From: Axinella damicornis | Taxonomy: Eukaryota > Porifera > Demospongiae > Axinellida > Axinellidae | DNA length: 64,000 bases | Direction: 5' to 3' | Assembly: GCA_963931865.1 (NCBI GenBank) | Contig: OZ007514.1 | Span: 11,333,478 to 11,397,477 of the forward strand | Shown here: in pieces, positions 24,346 to 35,115 of the stretch | Layout of the letters: each line of letters starts with the position of its first letter | Numbering within the stretch: the stretch's first letter is position 1 | The notes under the pieces: generated by a model | Seen by the model: only the letters and a program-made list of their open reading frames with translations | Database searches by the model: none | Told to the model about the DNA's origin: nothing | Translations under genes and position numbers: made by a program

Positions 24346-25892
24346 GATGACTTGAGGCCCACTGCCATGGATGTCAGTGAGGTTTTTCAGTGACAGATAC
24401 ATAGATACAACAGCGACCAGAAGGACAGACCTGTCAAGGTGCAAAAGGCTGTTGGATCAATAAGCTGGGCTTCTCCCATCTCAAAAACAATGAGATGTTC
24501 TGAAGTGCAGAACAGTGAGGTTCGGTCCAGGAAGCTGATTGCGAAGGGCAGAACTGAAAAGAGGGATTAAAAGAATACAGAATATTATTGTGTAGTATGC
24601 GTGGGCGCTGTCAGTCCTAGATAAATGTATTACTTCAACACGTACCATGTAGTGGGCAAGTATGAGGTAAAACTAACTACTGAGCTTTGCATGTTGGAAA
24701 CAGGCACCTACAGGGTGAAGGTGCGTTTCCATTTCTAAGCCCATGTATGCAAGAAAAAAATCCAGTGCAAGTTAAAGCTTTGTGAAGCCTCATTCCTTGG
24801 AGAAGGAAAAGTGGCGTGTTATTTACTGTTCATTATTTACTGTGACAGTGAAACTGCTTCAGTAGTGAAGTTTATTTTTTGGGGTAAAGTACATTGCTGT
24901 CTACTTGGTAAAGTCTAATAGGAACGGCTCTCCTCTCAGTTTGGAAAATTGGCTGATGGTAAGCCTCATCAACTTGACCAGTCTGAAAGCTACATATCTC
25001 ATACATGTTGATGCTGTGGGGAGGATGTAGCGCCCTTACAAAGACTTACACTGCCTCTATTATAAGACAGTTCTTTGATCTATATTCTTAAACTGTAGTG
25101 GCAGTTTGTGTGAGCAGTCAGCAATAGAGACGAGTTCAAATACCACCAAAATACATTGAGATGCTATAGCTATGAGTGTGCTTTCCTGAAAGGAAAAGAT
25201 CATGCAAGAAAACAATTTTCAATGCTTTGCGCCGGTAAATTTGATCAGCTGCTGCACTGGCCACAGGGTCAGCTCTGTGCAGAGGCGCTGTACTTAAACC
25301 CCCCTAACTCTACTATCATCCACCACAGTTTATCATATACAGCAACTATGCCCATCCATTAGTAAACCCCCCAAATCACATTCCTTTGCCAATACTCGAT
25401 CATAATGAATAAAGCAGGCCCAATATACACACTAATTTGTATAGCTATTTGTGTACCCTTGCACTTAGCTACTGCATAAATTTTTACAAATAAGTGGCAG
25501 CTACCTTTTCTGAAAACGATTATGGTTGTGCTTTCAAATTGGAAATCAATCCCTAGAGTCAACATATTGATTCAAACTTACATGCGCTTCCATCGTATGC
25601 ATGTAATGACAAACACCGCTATCGAAGCAATCAAGCCAATGGCTGCTGACAGGAAGACAAGCACATCGATGGCCAACACAACACTGCGAGAGTACTGCTC
25701 CCATCCTCCGCACACAGGGAGGCAGAGTGAAGTGTTGCTCACAGTGGTACAGGAAAAGTCTTCTTGGCATTGGAGTGTGCTACAGTTGACCTGCCCAGCT
25801 AATCCTGTGGATGCTTGAGGTGGGATGGTTGTCCCACCCTCCCCACCACTACCACCTCCTGCAAGCATTGTAAACACATTGTGTGTAATTGT

Positions 25893-25992
25893 GTGTATGT
25901 GTGTGTGTGTGGGTGTGTGTGTGTGTGGGTGGGTGTGTGTGTGGGTGGGTGTGTGTGTGGGTGGGTGTGTGTGTGGGTGGGTGTGTGTGTGG
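25893..25992. repeat. GT-rich microsatellite (gtgtgtgtgggtggg)n
   Basis: About 100 bp of GT/GGGTGG repeats in intron 2 of pseudogene B. Long apparent open frames of His-Thr-Pro through it are artefacts. Confidence 0.9.
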
Positions 25993-26752
25993 TGAATATA
26001 TCAAGACATGCGTATTTGGTCCATGAAAAGTGTGGAGCAATCAATTATCACTGATGGCTGATGCAGTACTTGGGAAGCATGTGCACTCTGGCAGAGATGA
26101 TCCACGCAGTGCGAGAAAGCTGTTTGCCGTAGCCCACTCTGATTCACACACATCTGTGCTGATGAGTATACATTCCTCGAACGTGGGCTGGTGGCTGTAC
26201 CACGGCTGTCACACAACCCAAACAAGTACAAACACAAGAATGGCTGGACAGCAGCTCGGCACTCTGGGCTGGGACCGAGAAGATCTAAACCACTCACAAG
26301 TTCACTTGCTTGTGCTTCCACTGCTTCCTGGTTGGTAGCTGAAATGTAAACATCCCTGCTGCTCAGCCTATCTGGTAAGCAGCTTTGGAGTGGTAGCAGA
26401 AATTCTTGACAAGTTGGTTGAGTGTACACCACATCAGATGAACAATTTATAGCTTCTGTTCTGGCTAGTTGCTCTGGGCAAGTATCAGGAGTAGGGACAA
26501 TGGACATGTTGCTCTGATTTCCAGTTTCCATGGACATATTTCCATCAGCATTAACCTGCAGATGAAGAACGATATTAGGATGGTCCAATCAGTGCTCTGG
26601 GACAATACTGCGGCATTAATTTAAACTTGTATTGGTGATATCTAAGTACGCAATTGGGTAGCGTGTTGTCAAACAAAGGCATTTTGTAGCATACAAAGAA
26701 GGCTCACATAAATATGCAAGAAAGCAACCTTTCTCAAATGATTTAGCAATAG

Positions 26753-27008
26753 TGTAGCGACACTGCTATGATTAACTGTGAATGAAACATTGTATGCAGA
26801 GTAGCCAGGTCGTCTGTAGCTTTGTGTCTTCTAATTATTGTATATGGTTGTCCCTGATCACTTTTGACACACTTTTTACATTGGTGCAACATCTGTGCCC
26901 TGTATTTAAAGCCCCATCATTGTATCATGTGAGAAGCTGCTATAACCTTATATATGACTCGACGGTGGAACTCTGCTGCTGCTGCGCGATTTCGGGAACC
27001 GCGCTACA
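26753..27008 (+). repeat. 5' LTR (256 bp)
   Basis: Starts TGTAGCGACAC and ends GCGCTACA. It contains tgtatttaaagcccc, a plausible TATA region, in a segment of about 80 bp that is missing from the 3' LTR. Shared parts are nearly identical, so the insertion is young. Confidence 0.9.
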
Positions 27009-27010
27009 AT

Positions 27011-27028
27011 TGGTGTCAGAAGTGGGAT
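27011..27028 (+). promoter_or_regulatory. Primer-binding site
   Basis: TGGTGTCAGAAGTGGGAT begins 2 bases after the 5' LTR. It has the form expected for pairing with a tRNA 3' CCA end, probably tRNA-Leu; the tRNA identity is from memory of similar gypsy elements. Confidence 0.7.
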
Positions 27029-27102
27029 TGTTTCGTCCCGACATCGCGCCACTGTCGAGTCAGACCCTCAAGAACGCTAATACTGTGTCCGGAGAAGCAG
27101 GA

Positions 27103-28605
27103 ATGGCTACGAGGGCGGCCTCCAAGCAGCAGGAGCTGGAGGAGCAATTGGCAAAGCTCGTTGGCCTAGTGGAGCAGCAGCGACAGCGGCAGGAGCAGCT
27201 AGCCGCGGAACAGCGGCAGCGCCAGGAGCTAGAGCTGGAGCGCCAGGAGCAGCTAGCCAGGGAACAGTGGCAGCGCCAGGAGGAGCTAGCTGGTGAGCAG
27301 CGGCGGAGGCATGAGGCCATGGCCCAGCAGCAGTCGGAGCAGCTGAACCGCCTGATGGAAGAGCAACAGCTCCAGGGCAAGCTCATCCTACAGCAGCAGC
27401 GCGAGGCGGAGGAGCGAATGGACGCCATTAAAGATGACCTAATGGAGACCAAGGAGATAATGGAAGGACGCTTGCAGGGTGCCGAGGCAAACCTTGAGGG
27501 GATGCACCGTCAGCTGTCAGAGGAATGGCAGGAGGGCCAGGCATCTCTTCGCAAAGAGTTGCAAGCCGAGTTCCGGACCGAGCTGCTAGCGTTGAGGAGC
27601 TCTCAGCCGGAGGGGGTGCAGCAGAGGCAGTCTGAGGCAGAGCAGACGTCGACAGGGACCAAGCCTTCCCCTTCACTGAGGCCTGGAGCCACTGCATTTA
27701 TTCCTTCTTCTTCGCCTCTTTCTACAGGTTCAGACAGTGGCGGTGTGCGCCGAGCAGGCGCCACACAGCGGCCTCCTCTCTACGATGGTCGGTCCTCATG
27801 GGACGCCTACGTGACCCAGTTTGGCATGCTTGCTCACCTCAACAACTGGAACCAAGAGGAGAAGGCCACTCTACTAGCCGTGAGCCTGAGGGGAGCTGCC
27901 TTGACTGTTCTCTCCAACCTGCCTGCTGAGCGCCGTGGCAACTACCAGGCCCTCGTCACAGCGTTGGAGAACCGGTTTGGTACGGCACACCAAGCCGAGC
28001 TTCATCGGATGAAACTCAGAAACAGAACAAGGGAAAGGGAGGAGACGTTGGCTGAACTAATGGAGGACATTGAGCGGCTGGCCAGGTTGGCGTACGCAGA
28101 TGCGGCTCCAGCGATGCTAGAACTGCTGGCCAAGGATCAGTTTATTGATTCACTGACGGACGAAGACATCAAGCTGAAGGTTCGGCAGAGCCGTCCCGAG
28201 ACCTTGCAGCTCGCGCTGGAAGCTGCATTGGAGCTTGAGTCTTACCAATTGGCAAGCAGACAGCGAGGGAAGTCAGTGCGAGCTGCGCAACTGGACCGTG
28301 AGAGTGATTTGCAGTCCCAGCAGCAGGAGAGGACGGAGATCACGGGCGCAAGCCCAGAGTTTCTGGAAGAATTGCAACATTGCTTGAATCTAATCCAACG
28401 TTTCTTTTCTACAGAGATGAGGCCACAGCCACAGAGAGGCCTACTAAGGAGATACCCCCAGAGAACTCGCTCTCAGAAGCAGGTCACTTGCTGGGGCTGT
28501 GGTGGAACCGGTCATATTCAAAGGAATTGCAAGAAGAAGCCCACTGGGGGCACGACACCTGCTGCAGCCAACCCTGATCACCAGGACCAGGGAAACGGCC
28601 GGTAG
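27103..28605 (+). CDS. Gag polyprotein of the gypsy-type element
   Basis: 500 aa from the ATG at 27103 (MATRAAS). The frame is open further upstream, but that part lies in the LTR and leader. Residues about 5-160 are a Gln/Glu/Arg-rich coiled coil with an imperfect RQEQLA-type repeat. A serine/proline linker precedes the capsid-like region (about 220-390, PPLYDGRSSWDAYVTQF onward, typical of Ty3/Gypsy retrotransposon gag). A CCHC zinc knuckle, CWGCGGTGHIQRNC, lies at about 462-475. The frame ends at TAG 28603-28605, inside a frameshift-stimulating hairpin. No internal stops, so the product may still be made. Confidence 0.88.
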   Translation: MATRAASKQQELEEQLAKLVGLVEQQRQRQEQLAAEQRQRQELELERQEQLAREQWQRQEELAGEQRRRHEAMAQQQSEQLNRLMEEQQLQGKLILQQQREAEERMDAIKDDLMETKEIMEGRLQGAEANLEGMHRQLSEEWQEGQASLRKELQAEFRTELLALRSSQPEGVQQRQSEAEQTSTGTKPSPSLRPGATAFIPSSSPLSTGSDSGGVRRAGATQRPPLYDGRSSWDAYVTQFGMLAHLNNWNQEEKATLLAVSLRGAALTVLSNLPAERRGNYQALVTALENRFGTAHQAELHRMKLRNRTREREETLAELMEDIERLARLAYADAAPAMLELLAKDQFIDSLTDEDIKLKVRQSRPETLQLALEAALELESYQLASRQRGKSVRAAQLDRESDLQSQQQERTEITGASPEFLEELQHCLNLIQRFFSTEMRPQPQRGLLRRYPQRTRSQKQVTCWGCGGTGHIQRNCKKKPTGGTTPAAANPDHQDQGNGR

Positions 28606-28633
28606 CCGAGCTTGGAGGGCGAAGCTCGGCTAC
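28590..28633 (+). promoter_or_regulatory. -1 programmed ribosomal frameshift signal at the gag-pro junction
   Basis: Slippery heptamer GGGAAAC at 28590-28596 in the correct phase (G GGA AAC), a 5-nt spacer, then a perfect 12-bp stem (28602-28613 with 28622-28633) and an 8-nt loop. The gag stop lies within the stem. A -1 shift enters the protease frame exactly. Confidence 0.85.
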
Positions 28634-29291
28634 TACTACCAAAGCCCTAACTGATATATTTAAAACTGGAGTATTGCATGGACCTGACAATCTGTCAGTT
28701 GCAGGTAGTGTGGAGGAACATTCCTGTCAGTTCACAATTGACACGGGGAGTAACATCTCCATAATCAGACCGGGTATTCTACCAGAGCAGCAGCAGCAGA
28801 CCATCCAACCAGTGAGCCAGTCCTTCCGCACAGTGACTGGTGAGAAGGCACCCATTCTTGGAAAAGGGGATCTCCGTGTGAGGATAGGTTCACAGGAGGT
28901 GGTGCATCCCATGTGGATTGCAGACATCCAAGGCGAGTGCATACTGGGTTTGGACTTTTTGGAGCTGCATGGCTGTGGGCTGGACCTGAGGGATAGCGTT
29001 CTCTACCTGAATGGTGATGAGATCCCCCTGCTAAGGACGGAGGAGGGTTGCAGCGTAGCCTCAGCAAAGACGTATCGTGCTGTCCTGGACACTACAATCA
29101 GCCTACCCCCTCACTCGGAGTGTGTTGCACCTGCTCAGGTGGAAGGGCTGCAGTCAAGTGAGCTGAGGTGTACCCGCCCCGTAAAACTCCGATTCTGTAC
29201 GGACAGATTGCGTTCGAGCTGGAGCCATCCGAGACGTATGACTCTAGGAGGGGGACAGTGTAGCGACACTGCTATGATTAACTGTGAATGA
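28596..29291 (+). CDS. Retroviral-type aspartic protease (Pro), truncated pol
   Basis: Read in the -1 frame after the slippery site; the frame is open from 28578. The catalytic motif FTIDTGSNIS lies near 28731-28760 and the second conserved motif, ILGLDFLELHG, near 28939-28971, which fits a single-domain dimeric retropepsin. About 70 codons after the core the frame runs over a deletion junction, through the polypurine tract and into the 3' LTR, stopping at 29291. All later pol domains are missing, so the element would need enzymes in trans. Confidence 0.8.
   Translation, partial: RPVAELGGRSSATTTKALTDIFKTGVLHGPDNLSVAGSVEEHSCQFTIDTGSNISIIRPGILPEQQQQTIQPVSQSFRTVTGEKAPILGKGDLRVRIGSQEVVHPMWIADIQGECILGLDFLELHGCGLDLRDSVLYLNGDEIPLLRTEEGCSVASAKTYRAVLDTTISLPPHSECVAPAQVEGLQSSELRCTRPVKLRFCTDRLRSSWSHPRRMTLGGGQCSDTAMINCE
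29246..29258 (+). promoter_or_regulatory. Polypurine tract
   Basis: AGGAGGGGGACAG directly precedes the 3' LTR, the expected position for plus-strand priming. Confidence 0.75.
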
Positions 29292-29430
29292 AACATTGTA
29301 TGCAGAGTAGCCAGGTCGTCTGTAGCTTTGTGTCTTCTAATTAGTTTATGGTTGTCCCTGATCACTTTTGACACACTTTTTACATTGGTGCAACATCTGT
29401 GCCCTGCGCGATTTCGGGAACCGCGCTACA
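29259..29430 (+). repeat. 3' LTR (172 bp)
   Basis: Same ends as the 5' LTR but with about 80 bp missing between gtgccctg and cgcgatttcggg. The loss includes the putative TATA region. Confidence 0.88.
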
Positions 29431-29434
29431 ATAG

Positions 29435-29545
29435 TCTATCATATTCCACCTCTCGAAAAAGTAAAGAAACAAGGGGCTCCACCTCCTGAGGACGTGTAGC
29501 CTCTTGTTTCTTTGCTTATTTGAGAGGTGGGATATGATAGGCCAT
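29435..29545. mobile_element. Foldback MITE (tctatcatattccacctctc), copy 1
   Basis: Inverted repeat of about 50 bp per arm around cctcctgaggacg. A copy lies at 53151-53252, and a further half-copy at about 53590-53650. Confidence 0.7.
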
Positions 29546-30484
29546 CGCTGAATCATTTTAGTTTTTGCTTCCTGTGAAAGACATGACATCTGTTCAGACA
29601 TATCATTGCCTGCTGTACTCAATATTCGCAACAATTTGTATCAATACCAATATTTTATAAGCAGCTAAGCTAGCTGGGTATCGAGTACCAGTACCATGGT
29701 GGGTATTTATTATAGACCAATAATCACTACACCTCCCAGTTTTGCACAGTGATACAGTCAAAATGGTTGTGGGTAGCTAAGTTATCATCCTATATAGCTA
29801 GTGCATACGTGAATGCATGCAGAAGAGTTTCGTGGGAAGCGACCAAGTTAATACTTGCCAGCTGGTGAGAGTGTGCATTGTCGTGTTTATGTATTCACAG
29901 CCTGGTAATACTCACGCTGAGTCACGGTCAGGTAAGTAGATTTATGAAGCAACTGCAACATAGTTTCATAGAGTGCTAGCCTTGTTCCCCGGCCCAAGCA
30001 CATACAGCGTTTGGACGATAAGCTGTGCTTGGGCCGGGGAATGTAATTCCAGCTTTCCTCCTCCAAGTTTGAACTAGCCTTACGGTTATTTCAACAGGCC
30101 TAATGGGATATCCTATCAGAGATATGATACTAATGGGGTGGAAATAGGCTGCACTTGTGTGCTCATTCCTTGATCACCACAGCAGGGGAGGCACTGAGAT
30201 GCTACTGAGGTGGCCAGAGCCTGGTGAACATGCAACACTTCTCTTTTACAGTGACGGATTCTAACCCAAAATACCTGTCAGATGCTCTTATACCACTGAC
30301 CCAATGGACCCACAGCAGAGGACCTATAGCAGAAACAAGTCTGCATACAGTAGCACCAGCTAGAGGACTGAGCTGATTCCAGCTGTCTTTCTCTCTCTCA
30401 CATGTACTTCCTAGAATAAGTGTGGAGATCCCCAGAGGGTGGGATAACCGGCCTGCGTTGATTCGCACATTGCCTGAGCGGACA

Positions 30485-30775
30485 TTCTCACTATCCACCA
30501 CCACAGCCTCCAGCACAATTATCTCTAAACACATTGTCGCCTATTGTACATTGTACAACAGGTCTTGAGTGCTGAAATGCCTATAAATGCACAAGAATCT
30601 GGGGGTTGCTTGTTTTTATGCATGCAGGCATGTGTGAACCACAAACATAGAACCATGAAACAACCCCCAGATTCTTGTGCATCTAATATGCATTTCAGCA
30701 TTCGACCTGCCGTACAATAGGCAACAGTGTGTTGGGAGATAGTTGTGCTGGAGGCTGAGGTGAGAGATCTGCTCA
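30485..30775. mobile_element. Foldback MITE (copy 2 at 56030-56312)
   Basis: Left arm (accacagcctccagcacaat ... aagaatctgggggttg) pairs with the right arm ending 30775, around a centre near 30635. The arms are over 110 bp. Confidence 0.75.
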
Positions 30776-31617
30776 ATATGAGTCCTCAAGCATGTACTGC
30801 TATATGCAGACTTGCTTCCACTATCTGTTAGCCTTCCCGCGCCATACTTGGTAGCTGTACATGTGATTTGCAACCTAAGGGGAAGCTTCTAGAGGCCATG
30901 CCAAATTAGCAGTCCTTCACCTTGTACCTAAGTTTTGAAAGACCTTATTACGGGTTGTTTTAACCACCTCAGTTGCATCTCAGTGCCTCCTCCACGGTGG
31001 TGATCACTTAGGCATGAGCACACAAGCCTACTTTGATCCTATTAGTAGCTATCAGATAGGAATCTGAAAACCAAGGTCAAGTTTCTTAGTTCCGGAGTAT
31101 AGGAAATTAGGAATGCATTTGCTGTGACTACATGCATGCAAGCAGTGTAAGTGATCTGCTTGAATGCACATTGCTTGGAAGTGCAGCCGCATACACTGGT
31201 ATATATAGTATTGTGACCTAAGTTATCTCAACAGGCCTACTAGGTTTTCCTATCCAAAGTTGGCTGCAATATTGTGTGCTCATTCCTTGATCACCATAGT
31301 GGAGGAGGCAATGAGATGCAACTGAGGTGACCACGGCCTGGTTTAAACAACCCTTCTCTTTGTACAGTATAGTGACGAGCATCACTACTGCTATATATTG
31401 TGCTGCACTAATGTGACTAGTGGCGTGCATCACTACGGCTATATATGGTGCTGCATTTGCTGCTATGTGTGCTCTGTGTTCTTTGTGATGGCCTTGCTCG
31501 TCCTCTCTGCCGCTTTGGGGGAGTGGCTCAGCCTGCAGTATTACCAAACCAAACCAAACCTGCATTCCTCTTGCCAAGGGGAAGCCAGTAGGCAACTAGT
31601 GGCTGGGGTTGGCTATC

Positions 31618-31618
<1 letters not shown>

Positions 31619-31651
<33 letters not shown>
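31619..31651 (+). repeat. C33 homopolymer
   Basis: 33 consecutive C. The paralogous site in block 2 (57175-57182) has only a short run, so the tract expanded after duplication. Confidence 0.9.
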
Positions 31652-31652
<1 letters not shown>

Positions 31653-32550
31653 CCGATTTAAGATAGGAAAACCTAGTAGGTCTGTTGAGGTCAAGTTTCT
31701 TAGTTCCAGAGTATAGGAATGCTACAATTATAGAAGTGCATGCAGCTGCACTTCCAAACAATGTGCATTCAAGCAGATCATTTTTGCACTGCACTATATT
31801 AAAAGTGAAGCTACTCAACATTTTTTAGCTACTCAACATCTGTAGCTTTCTTTGATCACCACAGTGGAGGAGGCACTAAGATGCAATTATGGTGACAAGA
31901 GGCCTGTAAAAACAACCCTTTTACAGTGATATATAATCCTTGAGAGCTATGTTACCGTGCATGCTTAGAGGATAAACTAAGGTGGCAAATAAAAGGTTGG
32001 GGAGGTGTCCTCTACGAACATTAATTTGTTGCTTTCAAGGCGCTGCTATGCCACAAAAAACTAAAATACTGTCTGGCACAGTGTGATGTGCAAATTACCA
32101 CAGTACTAGTCAGCTAAAACAGACTTCAATCTTAAACCATAACAATAATTAGGATGATAGGAAAAAATTGGTTTTAAATTCTCATGCAACGATCAAGTTC
32201 ATGGTTCACTGGTTCTCGTACCACAATCCCAGGCAGATAGTGGCACAGCAATTTGTGGCACTCAAAGCAGCTATAGTGGATAAACTAACAGACATTTAGA
32301 AACCACCTATAGATACAGTGCCACAGGCTTAAGCAATTGATCATGATTAACTCTTGATAATTGGAAAGCGGGATGTATATAGCTATACATCATGCATACT
32401 GCCTTCAATTGCACCTTAGATACAATCATCGGAACAACCCTCATGTGATGCACACTTAGTCTAGTATTCAGAGGGTCTTGGTTTCGTATCCCAGCTGCTC
32501 CAAGAATTGGACATGCTAGACTTCGTAACTGGTTTGAATAACCGGTGTCA

Positions 32551-33403
32551 CAGTCGAACCTCCGTTAACGGATCCTCTGAGAAGCGGACAACCTCCCTAC
32601 ATGTACAGCGGACACAGTCCGTGTTACGGATTGAAATTACCATAGTTGTAATACCAAAGCAACCTCCGAGAAGTGGACGCTTCTGGATTCAGGACAGCGG
32701 ACAAGATCCACGCTCCCTACTGCACTTTACAATACAAAATTGCCTCTAAATAACGGACACCAAGGAAACGACACCCTAAAAATAGACAAACCGCGTACCA
32801 CACGCACGCGCCAAAAGTAAACAATAGCATGCCGCACGCAATAACAGTGTTCAATGCAGTTTCCAGACGAACAGTATGACCCACATTTAGATCTATACAA
32901 GTCCAGATGCTGTCAAAGAGTCAACCAATCCCTTCATCTTGTCAATGTACGGTTGGGTCAGTAGAGACAGTGACGATGAAGAAGATGACACTACTGAACA
33001 AGAACCCCTCAAGCTGAAGAGTTACTAGGAGGCTGTAGTTGCCTTGGAGTCAATTTCTAGAATTTAAAGGGCATGGAGATGAAGTCATGTCTATTGGTTG
33101 CACGATTGACAGGATTGTGGAACTAAAGCATGCTTCAACAAGACAGACAACACTACATGACTATTTCCACACTCATAACAGTTGTTCATACGTTATTGTG
33201 CTTTACTCCAAGTTGATTCATTCAGAACCACATGTAATCATGCTGTTTTCCAACATTTAATTTCAATACTGACAGTCATTATCATTACTCTTATCGTTTT
33301 ATACATTGTAGAGATGATATGAGATCAAAATATGGTGAACCTCCGAGATAGGGACAACCTCCGAAGAGAGGACAAAAGTGTCCTCTCTTCGGAGGTTCGA
33401 CTG
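32551..33403. mobile_element. Non-autonomous pogo/Tigger-like element, copy 1
   Basis: Terminal inverted repeats CAGTCGAACCTCCG / CGGAGGTTCGACTG. In the cleaner copy (58039-58882) the flanks are TA on both sides. A relic of a transposase C-terminus is readable with one frameshift at about 32955-33170: acidic SDDEEDD, then GHGDEV and RQTTLHDYF, the kind of tail seen in Tigger/jerky transposases. No DDE catalytic core remains. Confidence 0.7.
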
Positions 33404-33540
33404 CATATGCTCAGTCACATCTGAAACAGTGCTCGACTGCATGCATGCATAATGTGTCTACACACACAACTGCTCCATGTTCTGCACATGTAGCTACTCG
33501 CTCAGGCTCGCCCAACAATGTCATGTCAAGCATCCAGATT

Positions 33541-33569
33541 CCCCCCCCCCCCCCCCCCCCCCCCCCCCC
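33541..33569 (+). repeat. C29 homopolymer
   Basis: 29 C between sequences that are joined by just a few bases at about 59617 in the paralogous block. Confidence 0.9.
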
Positions 33570-33617
33570 GAGTCAACTGTATGAAACACTGGACCATGAA
33601 TCCATGATAGCTAGCTA

Positions 33618-35115
33618 TTTTTTTTTTCTTTTTTTTTTTTTTTCTTTATAATAATTTTATTGCAGCAGTGCCAGCTACAGGGGTTACATGAGTAGCAGTA
33701 AGCTAATACAGGCATGCATCCGTAACAAAATTACAAAAATATACTATAGCAGTGAATGTTTGAATGAAGATAAAGATGAACTACTCACAGAGTCCCCAGG
33801 TAACATGTTCCACAATGATATTGCGTGAGGAAAGAACGAGTGCTGGAACTGGGAAGTCCTGGAGTACAGGGGCTGGAGAAGCTGGGAGTTGTCAGATCTT
33901 GTACTGTAGTGGAGTTCTTTCAGCTTGACAGGTGCTGCAGGAAAGTCTTCCAAACCGTGCATGATTTTGAATAGGTGACATAACTTGGCCTGGGAACGGC
34001 GTTCTGAGAGAGGAGGGAGTTGTAGGTGACTCAGCAGTTCATCATGCGAGAGGGACCAGTTCTTGGCACAAACTTTTAGTGCAAATCTCTGTGTTTTCTC
34101 CAGCAGATTGATATCCTTAATAAGATAAGGATCCCAGACTGCAGCCGCGTATTCGAAGTGGGGGCGAATGTAAGTCACATAGAGTTTAGTTAGGGTACCG
34201 GGAGAGGAATATCGATAGAATCGGCAATACAGTAGCCCGGTCAGTTTCCTAACTTTTGTGCTCACACGAGTTACCTGGAGGGACCAGGACATGTCTGAGG
34301 TTAGCATGATTCCAAGGTATTTGACTGAGTTCACCTGGTTTAAGGGAGAAGTGCCCAGATACAGCGGAGGTGGGGGATTAGAGAGTGAATGCCTGCGGGT
34401 AACAAACATCAGGCAACATTTACCAGTATGTAAAGTCAAGTAGTTGTCATCAACCCACTGAGAAATAGCTGTAACATCATCCTGAAGTATGTTGTAGTCA
34501 GCTGGGACATAAATGGTGCGGTAGAGAGTCATGTCATCAGCAAACAGGGAGATTCTGCTATATGGAGAAATTCGAGTTGCAACATCATTGATGTATACTA
34601 TAAAGAGGAGTGGGCCTAACACTGAGCCCTGCGGTACGCCGGAAATAACAGGAAGGCAGGTAGATTGCTCACCCCCAACAACAACAAGCTGAGATCTGCC
34701 CATCAGATAACTGTGAAGCCATGCAATGATTCTTGGGTCCAAATGAAGCGCAGCCAGCTTGTCCAACAGGTGAACATGTGGGACACTGTCAAAAGCTTTA
34801 CGTATGTCGAAGAAAATTGAGCAGACTTCGTTTCCACCATCAAGTGCCTGGGACCAGTTGTGCGTAATTGAACAGAGTGCAGAGGTGGCTGACAGATGGG
34901 ACATAAAGCCCCATTGGCATGGAGATATAGGTGCATTTTCAGCAAGGAAGTTGGAGACAACTGTGTGGACATGGCGTTCCAATACTTTACTGACAATTGA
35001 CAAAATCGATATTGGTCTGTAGTTAGTGGGGGTGGCTTTGTCACCCGATTTATGGATTGGAACTATCCTTGCAAGTTTCCAGGCTTGTGGGTAGCATCCT
35101 GATGCTATTGAGCGG
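33618..35115 (-). mobile_element. 5'-truncated LINE-type retrotransposon
   Basis: Minus-strand element with an A-rich tail (33618-33645 as T on the plus strand) and an intact reverse-transcriptase frame. The empty site is visible at about 59671 (gctagctat|acattgtcc); gctat flanks the insertion on both sides. It lies 37 bp inside intron 1 of gene B from the exon 1 donor. Confidence 0.88.
33744..35115 (-). CDS. Reverse transcriptase of the LINE (C-terminal part)
   Basis: About 456 aa without a stop. The open frame continues upstream to 35198, but that part is host sequence. RT motifs in order: NYRPISIL, FFDIRKAFDSV, GVPQGSVLGPLLF, and the catalytic LFADDMTLY, followed by the thumb and a long C-terminal region (TYIRPHFEYAAAVWDP) as in jockey/CR1-type elements. 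The endonuclease and the start of RT are missing through 5' truncation. The open frame and clean empty site argue for a recent insertion. Confidence 0.88.

Larger units (their letters stand above)
26749..29434 (+). mobile_element. Ty3/Gypsy-type LTR element, internally deleted (gag-pro only)
   Basis: Two LTRs (26753-27008 and 29259-29430) begin TGTAGC and end GCTACA and are flanked by ATAG target duplications (26749-26752, 29431-29434). A primer-binding site and a polypurine tract are present. Gag and protease are readable; reverse transcriptase, RNase H and integrase are absent, with a deletion near 29205-29225. It sits in intron 1 of gene B, 200 bp from the CRD exon. The paralogous site in gene E (about 53147) is empty. 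Confidence 0.9.
30160..31920. repeat. Dispersed repeat field with tgatcaccacagtggaggaggcac motif
   Basis: The core tgatcaccacagtggagg, followed by actgagatgcaactgaggtg, recurs at about 30170, 30985 (inverted), 31285 and 31852, and elsewhere at 50020 (inverted), 50325, 54706, 56525 (inverted), 56838 and 57384. It is probably the ends of a MITE family whose copies are nested here. No coding region supported. Confidence 0.6.

Noticed and set aside
25799..26054. Long His-Thr-Pro or Val-Cys-Gly frames
   Set aside because: They translate a GT-rich microsatellite inside an intron.
27060..27452. Cys/Ser-rich minus-strand frame opposite gag
   Set aside because: Antisense of the Gln/Arg coiled-coil of Gag.
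32461..32505. tRNA-like B box (ggtttcgtatcccagctgctcc), with a copy at 57960-58000
   Set aside because: No A box or acceptor stem can be found upstream, so a tRNA gene or full SINE is not supported.
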